NCBI GenBank assembly: GCA_050485385.1
Contig: JBJHBG010000098.1
Span: 1-19,011 of the forward strand
Direction of reading: 5' to 3'
DNA length: 19,011 nt
Source: RECO01 sp050485385
Lineage (GTDB): Bacteria > Pseudomonadota > Alphaproteobacteria > Geminicoccales > Geminicoccaceae
In this document: positions 6,999 through 15,360 of the stretch, in pieces
Position numbering within the stretch: position 1 is the stretch's first letter
Layout: every line of letters starts with the position of its first letter
The notes under the pieces: generated by a model
What the model saw: only the letters and a program-made list of their open reading frames with translations
What the model was told of the DNA's origin: nothing
Databases searched by the model: none
Made by a program: the position numbers and the translations under genes

Positions 6999-7483
6999 GA
7001 TGCGCGCTCCAACACCACCGGCGACGCGGCGACCGCCTCCATGTCGACGTAGCGCCAGAGTTCGACGCGCAGGCGACCGTCGTCCGTCGTCGCCAGATGC
7101 GCGCGGCGAAGGTCTGGCCGGCCGCCCTGGTCGACCTGCAAGGTGGTGACCACGAGGCTGCCGTCCACCCGTGTCGCCCAGGTCAGGCGGCGGCCGTCGA
7201 ACGGCAGCCGGTCGGCCCGGCGGCTCATCAACCGGTCCATCCACCCGACCCGGGCCGCAGGCTCCTCGTAGACGAGGCCGCCGGGGCGCGGCACCAGCGA
7301 GGCGGTCAAGGGCTCGCCGAACGGCTCGATGCGGATCTCGACCCGGATCGCACCGTCGGCAACGCGCTGCAGCGTGACGGCGGCGGCGCCGTCCGTGCTG
7401 GCGAACCGGCCTTCCGGCATCGCCGACGCCGCACCCGCCACCAGACCCAATAGGAGCGCCAACACCCACGTCATCCGTGTCAT
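6995..7483 (-). CDS. small exported protein of unknown function (162 aa)
   Basis: The protein begins MTRMTWVLALLLGLVAGAAS then AMPEG, a textbook signal peptide with cleavage near ASA. The mature part is about 140 aa and beta-rich (AAVTLQRVADGAIRVEIRIE, RLTWATRVDGSLVVTTLQVD, LRVELWRYVDMEA). No known domain is recognised. The ATG at 7483 overlaps the stop of the PLP-enzyme gene as ATGA and has GGAGAGGG about 8 nt upstream. Its own stop overlaps the next gene's GTG. The tight coupling to a second exported protein suggests that the two work together, possibly as a periplasmic pair; this is inference. Confidence 0.75.
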   Translation of the reverse strand: MTRMTWVLALLLGLVAGAASAMPEGRFASTDGAAAVTLQRVADGAIRVEIRIEPFGEPLTASLVPRPGGLVYEEPAARVGWMDRLMSRRADRLPFDGRRLTWATRVDGSLVVTTLQVDQGGRPDLRRAHLATTDDGRLRVELWRYVDMEAVAASPVVLERAS

Positions 7484-8583
7484 GCCAATGCCCTCTCCAC
7501 GTCCTGGAGGAGGTCCGCCAGGGGTTCGATACCGACCGACAAACGCACGAAACGATCCGGCACCGGATCGTGCCCCCAGCGACTGCGCTGCTCGGCCGTG
7601 CTGTGCACGCCGCCGAAGCTGGTAGCCTCCGTGATCAGCACGCTGCGCTCGAGGAACGCGCGCGCAGTCGCCTCGTCGGCGAAGGTGATGCCGACGAGAC
7701 CGCCGAACCGGCGCATCTGCCGCCGCGCGACGAGGTGGGCCGGATCGCTCTCCAGGCCAGGATAGCGCACCGCCTCGACCTTCGGATGATCCCGGAGGCG
7801 ACGCGCCAGGGCCAGGGCATTGGCGCTCGCCCGCTCCAGGCGCACGTCCAGGGTCATCAGGCCGCGCTGGACCAGCCAAGTCTCCATCGGCCCGGGGATC
7901 GAGCCGCTGAGGGTGCGCCATTGCCGCACCCGCGCCGCATGGGCGGCGTCGCGCGCGGCGACGTGACCGTAGAGCACGTCGCTGTGCCCGTTTACCGCCT
8001 TGGTGTCGGCACTGACGACGAGGTCCGCCCCGAGGGCCAACGGCGTCTGGCCGAGCGGCGTTGCCGTCGTGTTGTCGACGACGACCAAGGCACCCGCCAC
8101 GTGCGCGCGGGCGGCCACGGCGTCGAGATCGACGCAGTCGAGGCCGGGGTTGCTCGGCGTCTCGATCCAGACGAGCCGCACGCCGGCAAAATCGGCCCCC
8201 TCCAGTTCCGCCGTCGGCACCGTGCGCACGTGGAGGCCCCAGGGTACGAGCATGGTCTCGGCGTAGACGCGCACGGTATAGTAGCCGTCGCTCGGCAGAA
8301 GCACGGTATCGCCGGGGCCGAGGAACGGGTTCAACGCGGCCACCGCAGCGGCCATGCCCGAAGGGAAGAGGACCGCCTCGCCGCCCTCCAGCCGGCCGAG
8401 CACTGCTTCGAGCGCCTGCCAGCCGGCATTGGCGAAGCGGCCGTACTGCATCGGTTCCAACGCGGGGTCGCCCGCCAAGCGATAGGTGCTGGCGAAGACG
8501 GGGCTTTGGGCGAACGGCGCGCCGTTGGGGCGTTCGCCTTCGGGATCGAGGATCAGGCTGCCGGGATCGAGCGGTGGCGGCAC
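7480..8583 (-). CDS. Cys/Met-metabolism PLP enzyme, probable cystathionine gamma-lyase
   Basis: This 367-aa protein is of normal length for the fold-type I Cys/Met PLP family. It shows the substrate/PLP contact YGR (47-49), SGMAA near 75, ETPSNP (141-146), the cofactor aspartate in VVVDNTTATP (Asp170), and the Schiff-base lysine in SADTKAVNGHSD (Lys195). The C-terminal part has SFGGVHSTAEQRSRWG and FVRLSVGIE. The TKAVNGHSD version is typical of enzymes annotated cystathionine gamma-lyase in alphaproteobacteria. Gamma-synthase or methionine gamma-lyase activity cannot be excluded from sequence. Cystathionine gamma-lyase yields cysteine, 2-oxobutyrate and ammonia in the cytoplasm. The start is a GTG at 8583 with no good Shine-Dalgarno; no in-frame ATG exists between it and the previous in-frame stop. 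Confidence 0.88.
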   Translation of the reverse strand: MPPPLDPGSLILDPEGERPNGAPFAQSPVFASTYRLAGDPALEPMQYGRFANAGWQALEAVLGRLEGGEAVLFPSGMAAAVAALNPFLGPGDTVLLPSDGYYTVRVYAETMLVPWGLHVRTVPTAELEGADFAGVRLVWIETPSNPGLDCVDLDAVAARAHVAGALVVVDNTTATPLGQTPLALGADLVVSADTKAVNGHSDVLYGHVAARDAAHAARVRQWRTLSGSIPGPMETWLVQRGLMTLDVRLERASANALALARRLRDHPKVEAVRYPGLESDPAHLVARRQMRRFGGLVGITFADEATARAFLERSVLITEATSFGGVHSTAEQRSRWGHDPVPDRFVRLSVGIEPLADLLQDVERALA

Positions 8584-8613
8584 GTGGGATCCGATCAGAA
8601 CGAGGCGGTCGCC

Positions 8614-9387
8614 TCAGCCGAGCCGACGCAAGCGTACACCCGAGCGCCAAGCCGACAACGCCGCAAAATAGACCGACGCCCCGACCCAGAGCCAGAAGAC
8701 CAAGGGCGAGGCCGTCTGCGCATGACCGGTATCCGCCTGCTCGAACACGAGGCGCAGGGAGGTCGCGGCCCAAAGCACGGTGACGGTCAAGGTCGCGAGC
8801 CGCCAGTTCTTGACGCGTAGCGGATGCACGTACTTCCACGGCACGAAGGTGAGCAGGCCGCAGATGCCGATTACGGCGAGGTTGGTCCACGGTCCCGTGT
8901 CGAGCACGAACAGGTAGAGGACGACCAAATTCCACAAGGCCGGGAAGCCCTGGAAGTAGTAGTCGGCCGTCTTCATGCCGACATTGGCGAAGGTGTAGCA
9001 GGAGACCGCCATCATGAACGCAGCCGTCCAGGTCTCCCAGCCGGTCGGCACGAGACCGAAGGCGTAGACCATGACGGCGGGCACGGCGACGTAGTTGAAG
9101 TAGTCGATGACGTTGTCGAGCGTGGCGCCGTCGAACTGCGGGATGACCTCGCGCACGCGGACCTTGCGGGCCAGCGTGCCGTCGATGCCGTCGACGAAAA
9201 GCGCGAGCCCCAGCCACAGGAAGGCGGCCAGCCGGTCGCCCTCCAGCGTGGCCATCAAGGCCAGACAGCCGAGCACGATGCCCGAGGCGGTAAAGGCATG
9301 CACCGCCCATGCCGCCGCCTTCTGCTTGCGGCCGTGCCGTGGCGCGTCCACCGTCATCGGCGCCCGTTCCCCCAATCGCTCTTCCAT
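8614..9387 (-). CDS. pcs: phosphatidylcholine synthase (CDP-alcohol phosphotransferase family)
   Basis: This 257-aa integral membrane protein condenses CDP-diacylglycerol directly with choline to make phosphatidylcholine, a route known from alphaproteobacteria. The CDP-alcohol phosphotransferase motif is complete, with the long spacing typical of Pcs: DG (69-70), AR (73-74), Gly87, Asp91 and Asp95 within DGTLARKVRVREVIPQFDG and ATLDNVIDYFNY. About seven to eight hydrophobic helices follow, with YYFQGFPALWNLVVLYLFVL and LTFVPWKYVHPLRVKNWR being typical of the family. ATG 9387 is chosen for its upstream GGGG and family length. In-frame starts at 9459 and 9357 are alternatives. It is first gene of a cluster with the PLP enzyme and two exported proteins. 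Confidence 0.92.
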   Translation of the reverse strand: MEERLGERAPMTVDAPRHGRKQKAAAWAVHAFTASGIVLGCLALMATLEGDRLAAFLWLGLALFVDGIDGTLARKVRVREVIPQFDGATLDNVIDYFNYVAVPAVMVYAFGLVPTGWETWTAAFMMAVSCYTFANVGMKTADYYFQGFPALWNLVVLYLFVLDTGPWTNLAVIGICGLLTFVPWKYVHPLRVKNWRLATLTVTVLWAATSLRLVFEQADTGHAQTASPLVFWLWVGASVYFAALSAWRSGVRLRRLG

Positions 9388-9539
9388 GCGCCCCGTTCCC
9401 TTCGGCGCGGCACTGTCCCACATTTGCCGCGTCCGTGTCACATGGATCGTGCGCGGCACGGCAACCGTCGCCGGTCGTCAACCATTCGTTAACCGTTGCA
9501 CCGCAGGATCGCTACCGGCGCAGTGGCGGGAGACGGCGT

Positions 9540-11645
9540 GTGGTGCAGGCGGCGCGACGTGCGCTCGACGACTGGCTGGCCGATCAACCGGTCATGCGCA
9601 AGGTCCTTTTCGGTCCGATCCTGGCCGTCACCGCCGTTCTTCTCGCCATTGCCGTCGCCCTCGTCTTGGCCATGGCGCAGGGTGACGAAGCCGAGGAAGG
9701 GCGCATCGTCGCCGTCCTCGACGGGCTCCACCATGCCCGCAGCGAGTTGCAGCAAGCCCAGGGCGCACTTTTGCGCACCACGGCGACGACGGTCGGGGCT
9801 GCACGTCCGGTGACCGTCGCCACTACGCTGCGCCACGTCGACGACGCCCTGACGGCACTCACCGATGTCGATGGCGCCGCCGAACTTCGCCTGCTCGTCC
9901 TGGACTACGGAGCCGCGGTTTCGGGGCTCGCCGGCCTCCAACCGGGCGCCACCCTCCACCGCAACCTCGTCGCGACCATCGCCGACCTTCGCTTCGCCAC
10001 GGTCGACGGCGCACTCGCCGCCGGCATCGAGCGGGCGGCGACCACGCTCGCGGCAGAGCGGCGTGACCGGACCCGCGAGATCGCCCAACGCGCGGCCGTC
10101 GTGGCGGCGGCCGTGGCGCTCGCGCTCGCCGCGGCGCTCGCCGTGGCACAGCGGGCGGCAACCACGATCGCCCGCCCGCTGCGCGGGCTTGCGGGCCACG
10201 TCCTCGAACTCGCCCACAACGACCTCGGCGCAGCCACCCCCGAACGGCAACGGCGCGACGAGATCGGGGCGATCGCGGTCGCGATCGATCGCTTTCGCGA
10301 CACCGCCGAGACCCTGCATCGGCGGGCCTTCTTCGACCCGCTGACCGGCGTCGCCAACCGATCGGCCTTCCTCCAGCACCTGCGACGTGCACTCGGCGAC
10401 CAGCAGCGCCATCGCCGGCGATTCGCCGTGCTGCTGCTCGACCTCGACCACTTCAAGGAGGTCAACGACAGCCTGGGCCATGCCGTCGGCGATCGCCTCC
10501 TCGCCCAGATGGCGGCACGGCTGCGCCGCGCCGTCAGGCCAAGCGATACCCTGGCACGGCTGGGCGGCGACGAGTTCGCGGTGCTGCAGACCGATCTCGA
10601 CGCCAACCTGCCCTCGGAGCGGCTCGCCCAGCGGATCGTCGACGCCGCTCGGCAGCCGTTCGAGGTGGACGGTCACACCGTCCACGTCGGTGCCTCGGTC
10701 GGCATCGCCCTTTGCCCGGAGGACGGCATCGCCGACGACGAGTTGTTGCGGCACGCGGACCTTGCCCTCTACGAGGTCAAGTCCCAGGGTCGTCAGGGCT
10801 GGCGGTTCTTCACCCGCGACATGCACGACGCGGTGGTCGAGCGGCGCCGGCTGGAGACGGAACTGCGGCACGCGTTGGAGGCGGGCGAGGTCCAGTTCGT
10901 CTACCAGCCAAAGCTGGACCTTCGCACCAACCGGATCGTCGGCGTCGAGACGCTGGCCCGCTGGCGCCACGCCGACTGGGGTACCGTGGCGCCGGAGAGG
11001 TTCATCGCCATCGCCGAGAGCACCGGCTTGATCGAGCCGCTCGGCACCCGCGCGCTGACCAGCGCCTTGGAGGCGGTCGCCGACTGGGAGGCGCTCGCCT
11101 GCGACGACTTCACCGTGGCGGTCAATCTCTCGCTCACCCAGTTGCGCCGTGCCGGTTTCGCCGACGACGTGGAGCAGGCTCTGCGGGTCGCGGCCGTCGC
11201 GCCGCGCCGCCTGCTGCTGGAGATCACCGAAAGCCTGTTCGCCGACGACGACCCCAACGTACTGGCGGCACTGGACGACCTCGGCGCGCTCGGCGTACGC
11301 ATGGCGCTGGACGACTTCGGCACCGGCTACGCCTCCCTCCGCCACCTCAACCGGCTGCCCTTCGAGGAGTTGAAGATCGACCGCTCGTTCGTCCGCGAGG
11401 TGACGACGAGCCCGGACGCCGCCGCCATCGTCCGGGCCATCGTCGGCGTCGGCCAGGCCCTGTCGCTCCAGGTGACGGCCGAGGGTATCGAGACGGAAGC
11501 CGAGCGCCGCTTCCTACTCGAAGCCGGGGCCACTCTGGGCCAGGGCTTCCTCCTGGGCGCACCCATGCCGCCGACGGACGTCGCAGCGGTGCTGATGCGC
11601 CCACCCACGGCACCGGCCGAGCCGCAGGCCGCTTCCGCCGGCTGA
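9540..11645 (+). CDS. membrane-bound GGDEF/EAL protein (c-di-GMP synthesis and breakdown)
   Basis: This 701-aa protein has TM1 at about 22-46, a periplasmic sensor region (about 47-183), TM2 at about 184-207 and a HAMP-like linker with DEIGAIAVAIDRF. A GGDEF domain follows (FFDPLTGVANR, GGDEF at 342-346), with an intact product-inhibition site RPSD five residues before it. The EAL domain reads ETL at 470-472 instead of EAL, but other expected catalytic residues are present: Asn529, Glu561, DDFGTG 591-596, Lys612 and Glu648. Both activities look possible; the phosphodiesterase is likely active and the cyclase may be regulated. The start is GTG 9540, with GGGAG 5 nt upstream; a GTG at 9543 is also possible. 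The frame is open upstream to 9309, but that part runs over pcs. It is the only plus-strand gene here. No partner system is shown by context. Confidence 0.93.
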   Translation: MVQAARRALDDWLADQPVMRKVLFGPILAVTAVLLAIAVALVLAMAQGDEAEEGRIVAVLDGLHHARSELQQAQGALLRTTATTVGAARPVTVATTLRHVDDALTALTDVDGAAELRLLVLDYGAAVSGLAGLQPGATLHRNLVATIADLRFATVDGALAAGIERAATTLAAERRDRTREIAQRAAVVAAAVALALAAALAVAQRAATTIARPLRGLAGHVLELAHNDLGAATPERQRRDEIGAIAVAIDRFRDTAETLHRRAFFDPLTGVANRSAFLQHLRRALGDQQRHRRRFAVLLLDLDHFKEVNDSLGHAVGDRLLAQMAARLRRAVRPSDTLARLGGDEFAVLQTDLDANLPSERLAQRIVDAARQPFEVDGHTVHVGASVGIALCPEDGIADDELLRHADLALYEVKSQGRQGWRFFTRDMHDAVVERRRLETELRHALEAGEVQFVYQPKLDLRTNRIVGVETLARWRHADWGTVAPERFIAIAESTGLIEPLGTRALTSALEAVADWEALACDDFTVAVNLSLTQLRRAGFADDVEQALRVAAVAPRRLLLEITESLFADDDPNVLAALDDLGALGVRMALDDFGTGYASLRHLNRLPFEELKIDRSFVREVTTSPDAAAIVRAIVGVGQALSLQVTAEGIETEAERRFLLEAGATLGQGFLLGAPMPPTDVAAVLMRPPTAPAEPQAASAG

Positions 11646-11735
11646 AGCCCGAGAACAACCCGGCGTTCGGACGCGGGATGGGCAAGTCGGCGGCAGGGAG
11701 CTTTTCGCCCCCCGCCGCGCTCCGCCCACGGGCCC

Positions 11736-12509
11736 TCACGGCGTCGCGGGCACCTCGAAGGTGACCTCGCCGAGCGGCTTGCCGCCGTCGGTGTAGGTTG
11801 CGGTCGCGCGTTGGCCCGGCAGCAGGCGCGCGATACCCGTGCAGGTGCCGGTGCTCACGATCTGGCCGGCTTCGAGGCCGACGCCCTGTCGCGTCAGCCA
11901 AGCGAGGGCCTCCAACGGATGGCCGAGGGCGTCGCGGCCGGCGCCCCGGCCCACCTCCGCGCCGTCGACCAAGGCCACCACCTCGACCTCGGCGAGCCTG
12001 TCGAGCGGCGGCGGCGCCAGGGTCGGGCCGAGCACGAGGCCGTGGTTGAAGCCGAAGTCGCAGGCTGCGACCCTGGCATCGCCCATGCCGTTCAGCCGCT
12101 GTCGGGTCGCGACGACCTCGATCGCGAGCACCACGCCGTCGACCGCGATGGCGAGGCCGGTCGCGTCGTAGCCGCCGGGCTTCGCCGGCAGGTCTGCGCC
12201 GAGCCGCAACGCCAGCTCGCACTCGAAGCCGAGAAAGCCGGGCGGCAGTTCGACCGCAGCACCGCTCGCCACGACGCGGTCCGCGAAGACCGGGCCGAAG
12301 AACGGTGCGTCGGTCTTCATGATCCGCCGGGCGGTCGGGCTGGTCGCGCCGATCTTCCACCCTGCCAGCGGCCAGCCCAGGGCTTGCCGCGCGGCCGCGG
12401 CAAGCTTCGCCGCCGCCGCCTCGTTCGTGGTGAGGTCCTCGGGCAACGGATCGATCAGCTGTCCGTCGGCGAAGGCGCCGGCAAGCTCGCCGGCCAGATC
12501 GCGGGTCAT
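11736..12509 (-). CDS. 2-keto-4-pentenoate hydratase / fumarylacetoacetate hydrolase family protein
   Basis: This 257-aa protein is of normal family length. It contains WPLAGWKIGATSPTARRIM, the metal-binding region FLGFECELALRLG with its E-x-E pair, VLAIEVVATRQRLNGMGDAR, FGFNHGLVLGP and GHPLEALAWLTRQG. This is the MhpD/FAH-superfamily pattern of cytoplasmic, Mg/Mn-dependent hydratases or decarboxylases of 2-oxo acids. The substrate cannot be set from sequence, and no aromatic meta-cleavage genes are nearby, so a generic catabolic or promiscuous role is likely. It starts 3 nt after the stop of the universal stress protein gene, so it is co-transcribed. It is last gene of its cluster and convergent with the GGDEF/EAL gene. 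Confidence 0.85.
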   Translation of the reverse strand: MTRDLAGELAGAFADGQLIDPLPEDLTTNEAAAAKLAAAARQALGWPLAGWKIGATSPTARRIMKTDAPFFGPVFADRVVASGAAVELPPGFLGFECELALRLGADLPAKPGGYDATGLAIAVDGVVLAIEVVATRQRLNGMGDARVAACDFGFNHGLVLGPTLAPPPLDRLAEVEVVALVDGAEVGRGAGRDALGHPLEALAWLTRQGVGLEAGQIVSTGTCTGIARLLPGQRATATYTDGGKPLGEVTFEVPATP

Positions 12510-12512
12510 GCC

Positions 12513-13340
12513 TCAGCTGCTCAGGAGGGTGGGCACGGTCATGCTGGAGAGCACGGAGCGGGTGGCCCCGCCGAGCACCCACTCCCGCAGGCGCGTGTGG
12601 CCGTAGGCGCCCATGACCAGTGCGCTGGCGTCGTGGTCGGCGATGCTCGACAGGAGCACCTCGCCGATCGGCACGCCAGCCGAGACGGTGTGGTGGACAT
12701 CGGCGCGGATGCCGTGCCGGGCGAGCTGGGTCGCCTTGTCGATCACCTGAGCGTCCGAGCCATCGGGCGGGTCCACCTGCAGCAGCACGACCTTCTGCGC
12801 GTCGACGAGGAGCGGCATCGCCGCCCGCACCGCGCGGGTCGCTTCCCGGCTGTCGTTCCAGGCGATCAGCACGGTGTCGCCAAAGTTGGGGAAGCTGCCG
12901 TCCCGCGGCACCATCAGTACGGGACAACTGCCCTCCAGGATGATCCGCTCGGCGAGACTAGCGTCGGGAAAGACCGAACCCTCTTCGCCCTGCGGCACGA
13001 CCAGAAGATCGGCATAGCGCCCGTGGCGTGCGAGGACCGTTGCCGGTTCGCCTTCCTCGGTTCGCCACTCCGTGGACAGACGTCGGTCGCCGAAGCGCTG
13101 CTCGAAGACCGCCTGCAAGTCCTCCGCCCGTCCGCGCGCGGCCTGCCGCTGCGCCTCGATCATCTCGGCCTCGACCGGCCCCGCCAGCTCGCCGAGGCTC
13201 GGCGGCAGATAGGGCGGCTCGGCCGGATGCAGCCCGATCAGGTGCCCGTCGTGCCGCGAGGCCAGACGTTCGCCGATCGCCAGACGCTCGTCACGATTGG
13301 GGTCGACGTCGACATGCACGACGATGGTCTTGAACGACAT
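12513..13340 (-). CDS. tandem-domain universal stress protein (UspA family)
   Basis: This 275-aa protein is made of two Usp folds. The N-terminal one starts FKTIVVHVDVDPNRDERLAI; the linker region has YADLLVVPQGEEG. The second runs from DTVLIAWNDSREATRAVRAA to SALVMGAYGHTRLREWVLGG then ATRSVLSSMTVPTLLSS, which is the G-x2-G-x9-GG nucleotide-loop pattern. It is a cytoplasmic stress-response protein with no defined enzymatic reaction. The ATG at 13340 matches the family start (MSFKTIVV) and has a G-rich stretch about 7 nt upstream; the frame is open further 5' but that part crosses the neighbouring small gene. It lies 26 nt downstream of the 88-aa small protein. Confidence 0.93.
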   Translation of the reverse strand: MSFKTIVVHVDVDPNRDERLAIGERLASRHDGHLIGLHPAEPPYLPPSLGELAGPVEAEMIEAQRQAARGRAEDLQAVFEQRFGDRRLSTEWRTEEGEPATVLARHGRYADLLVVPQGEEGSVFPDASLAERIILEGSCPVLMVPRDGSFPNFGDTVLIAWNDSREATRAVRAAMPLLVDAQKVVLLQVDPPDGSDAQVIDKATQLARHGIRADVHHTVSAGVPIGEVLLSSIADHDASALVMGAYGHTRLREWVLGGATRSVLSSMTVPTLLSS

Positions 13341-13366
13341 GGGTGCCCCCGAGGTTGTCGGCGTCG

Positions 13367-13633
13367 TCAGTCGACGCCGATGTGCGAACGTTTGCAGAAG
13401 TCGCGCAGCACCATGCGCAGACAGGCGGCGTGCAGCGTGTCGCCGCGGGCACGGGCCGCGTCGATATCGTCGAGGATCATCTTCCGCAGCACCAGCGAGC
13501 CGTCCTTGCACGTCATCAGGTAGCGGCCCATCTCCAAGGCGACGATCGCCGGGACGTGCTCGTGCTCGGCGATGGCGTCGATCTCGTCGGCCGTCAGATC
13601 GCTCATTGCGACGCAGTCGTCATAGGTCAACAT
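13367..13633 (-). CDS. conserved small protein of unknown function (88 aa)
   Basis: The protein reads LTYDDCVAMSDLTADEIDAI, AEHEHVPAIVALEMGRYLM, then VLRKMILDDIDAARARGDTL and ends FCKRSHIGVD. It is acidic, mostly helical and soluble. I recall similar stand-alone small proteins of about 85-90 aa in alphaproteobacteria but no function. ATG 13633 is preferred because AGGGGG lies 7 nt upstream; ATG 13639 would have the same site only one base away. It sits directly before the universal stress protein gene, suggesting co-expression and perhaps a stress-related role (inference). Confidence 0.75.
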   Translation of the reverse strand: MLTYDDCVAMSDLTADEIDAIAEHEHVPAIVALEMGRYLMTCKDGSLVLRKMILDDIDAARARGDTLHAACLRMVLRDFCKRSHIGVD

Positions 13634-13727
13634 GGTCATGCCCCCTGTTGACGGTTGGCGCTCCCGGCCAGAGCGCTCCCTGACCTGGAAAGGAAGCACG
13701 AAACGGCCGAGAAATCCATGACGCGGA

Positions 13728-14096
13728 TCAATCGCCGAGCGACCTTGCGGTGCGAGCCGCCGCCGGTTCGATGGCCAGACCGCAACCTCCCAGCGAAGCG
13801 AAGCGCCAGGGCGCCGCAGCACCGACCCACCAAGCGCCAGCCGCCCGCAAACGCTCGACGGCCCCATCCTCGGCAACCGCCACCAGCCAGGCGTTGGGCG
13901 CCCAGGTCGCCGCGACGAGCAGACCGTCGGCAGCGATCACCTTGCGAAAGGCTTCTTCCGCCGAAGTCCCCGGCGGAAACACGGCCACCAAGAGGTCGTC
14001 CTGCGGGGCCGCGCGCGCCAGCACCCAGGCCATCGCCCCGCCCCACGCGAGCAGCACGGCGAGGCACAGGATCGTGGCGAGACGATGCGGCCGCAT
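13728..14096 (-). CDS. small membrane-anchored or exported protein of unknown function (122 aa)
   Basis: The N-terminus RPHRLATILCLAVLLAWGGA then MAWVLARA is a single hydrophobic segment, either a signal anchor or an uncleaved signal. The rest has DLLVAVFPPGTSAEEAFRKV, DGLLVAATWAPNAWLVAVAE and ends near GGCGLAIEPAAART. The layout of a short anchor followed by an FPPGTS segment occurs in hypothetical proteins of related bacteria, as far as I recall, with no assigned role. Its ATG overlaps the MFS gene stop by one base (TGATG), so it is translationally coupled and may be an accessory of that transporter. Confidence 0.65.
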   Translation of the reverse strand: MRPHRLATILCLAVLLAWGGAMAWVLARAAPQDDLLVAVFPPGTSAEEAFRKVIAADGLLVAATWAPNAWLVAVAEDGAVERLRAAGAWWVGAAAPWRFASLGGCGLAIEPAAARTARSLGD

Positions 14097-15316
14097 CAGC
14101 GGACGGCCGGCGCCGGCCGGGCCACCGGTGCGCCGACCTCACGGATCGGCCAGTGGACCAGCGCCGCGAACAGGCCGAGCGCGATCGCCAGCCACCAGAC
14201 GACGTCGTAGCTGCCGGTCGTCTCGAACAGCCAGCCGCCGAGCCATACGCCGAGGAACGCACCCACCTGATGGCTGAAGAAGACGATGCCGAACAACATC
14301 GCCATGTTGCGGACACCGAACATCAACGCAACGAGACCGCTCGTGGGCGGCACGGTCGAGAGCCACAACAGCCCCATCGCCGCCGCGAAGGCGTAGACCG
14401 AAACGGTCGTGACCGGCAGCACCAAGAAGGCGAGGATCACCGCCGAGCGCAGCACGTAGATCCAGCAGAGCAGGAGTCGCTTGCTGTGCCGGCCGCCGAT
14501 CAGCCCCGCGGCATAGGCCCCGCCCACGTTGAAGAGGCCGATCAGGGCGAGTGCTGCCGCGCCGACCCCGGGGCCGAAGCCGAGGTCACCCAAAAACGCC
14601 GGCAGATGGACGGCGATGAAGGCGACGTGGAAGCCGCAGACGAAGAAGCCCGCCGTGAGCAGAAGATAGGAGCGGTGGCCGAACGCGGTCTGCAGCACCG
14701 AGCCGACCGGCAGGGGTGCGGCGACCATCATGCCCCCGGCCGCGCGCGGCGCCTGCAGAACCCAGGCCAGCGGCAGCACCAACACAAGGCAGCAGGCGAG
14801 CAAGAGCAGCGCGTCGAGCCAGCCGAAGGCGCTGATGAACGCTTGGCCCAACGGCACCATCAGGAACTGGCCGAGGGAGCCTGCGGCTGTGCCGATCCCG
14901 AACGCCCAGGACCGCCGCTCCTCGGGGACCAGCTTGGCGAAGGCGGCAAGCACGATGGAGAAGGCCGCGAATGCCTGCGCCAGACCGATGACGACGCCAC
15001 CCGACAGCACCAGCCAGCCGGGCGACGGACTGAGGGCCATCGCCGCCGTGCCGATGGCGTAGGCGACCAGCCCGGCGCCCAATATCCGAGGTGCGCCGTA
15101 GCGGTCGGCCAAGGCACCGGCAAACGGCTGCGCCGCACCCCACAGCAGGTTCTGGACGGCCATGGCGAGCGCGAAATGCTCGCGCGTCCAGCCGTGGAAG
15201 ACCGTCATCGGCTCCAGGAAGAGACCGAACGAGGCGCGCGTGCCGAAGGCGACGATGGTGAGGAGGCAGCCGGCGGCGACGATCACGCCGGTCGTCCGCC
15301 ACGTCGTCGCCGCCAT
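14096..15316 (-). CDS. MFS transporter, 12 transmembrane segments
   Basis: This 406-aa protein has about 12 hydrophobic helices in two six-helix halves. The first half begins RTTGVIVAAGCLLTIVAFGT and RASFGLFLEPMTVFHGWTRE, followed by the loop-2/3 region GALADRYGAPRILGAG, which is the MFS signature G-x3-D-R-x-G/R. The second half includes FFVCGFHVAFIAVHLPAFLG and SHQVGAFLGVWLGGWLFETT. The RASFGLFLEPM opening recalls the monocarboxylate/oxalate-formate antiporter-like branch, but substrate cannot be assigned. It acts in the inner membrane. It begins 44 nt after the hspQ stop. Confidence 0.9.
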   Translation of the reverse strand: MAATTWRTTGVIVAAGCLLTIVAFGTRASFGLFLEPMTVFHGWTREHFALAMAVQNLLWGAAQPFAGALADRYGAPRILGAGLVAYAIGTAAMALSPSPGWLVLSGGVVIGLAQAFAAFSIVLAAFAKLVPEERRSWAFGIGTAAGSLGQFLMVPLGQAFISAFGWLDALLLLACCLVLVLPLAWVLQAPRAAGGMMVAAPLPVGSVLQTAFGHRSYLLLTAGFFVCGFHVAFIAVHLPAFLGDLGFGPGVGAAALALIGLFNVGGAYAAGLIGGRHSKRLLLCWIYVLRSAVILAFLVLPVTTVSVYAFAAAMGLLWLSTVPPTSGLVALMFGVRNMAMLFGIVFFSHQVGAFLGVWLGGWLFETTGSYDVVWWLAIALGLFAALVHWPIREVGAPVARPAPAVR

Positions 15317-15360
15317 GCAGGTTCCTCGACTTCGGCTGACGACCGCCGCCGGTTATGGGC

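Noticed and set aside
9309..9539. Upstream extension of the GGDEF/EAL protein
   Set aside because: It overlaps pcs, has no domain or signal, and GTG 9540 has a well-placed ribosome site.
11681..11730. Possible hairpin between the convergent GGDEF/EAL and FAH-family genes as a bidirectional terminator
   Set aside because: Arms pair only as 5 bp plus 3 bp with an uneven internal loop, and no T-run follows.
11811..13523. Plus-strand open frame of 570 codons antisense to the FAH-family and Usp genes
   Set aside because: Both minus-strand proteins have clear conserved motifs; the antisense frame does not.
13649..13675. Weak inverted repeat (GCGCTC/GAGCGC) between the 122-aa and 88-aa genes as a terminator
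   Set aside because: Only 6 bp and no T-run on the minus strand.
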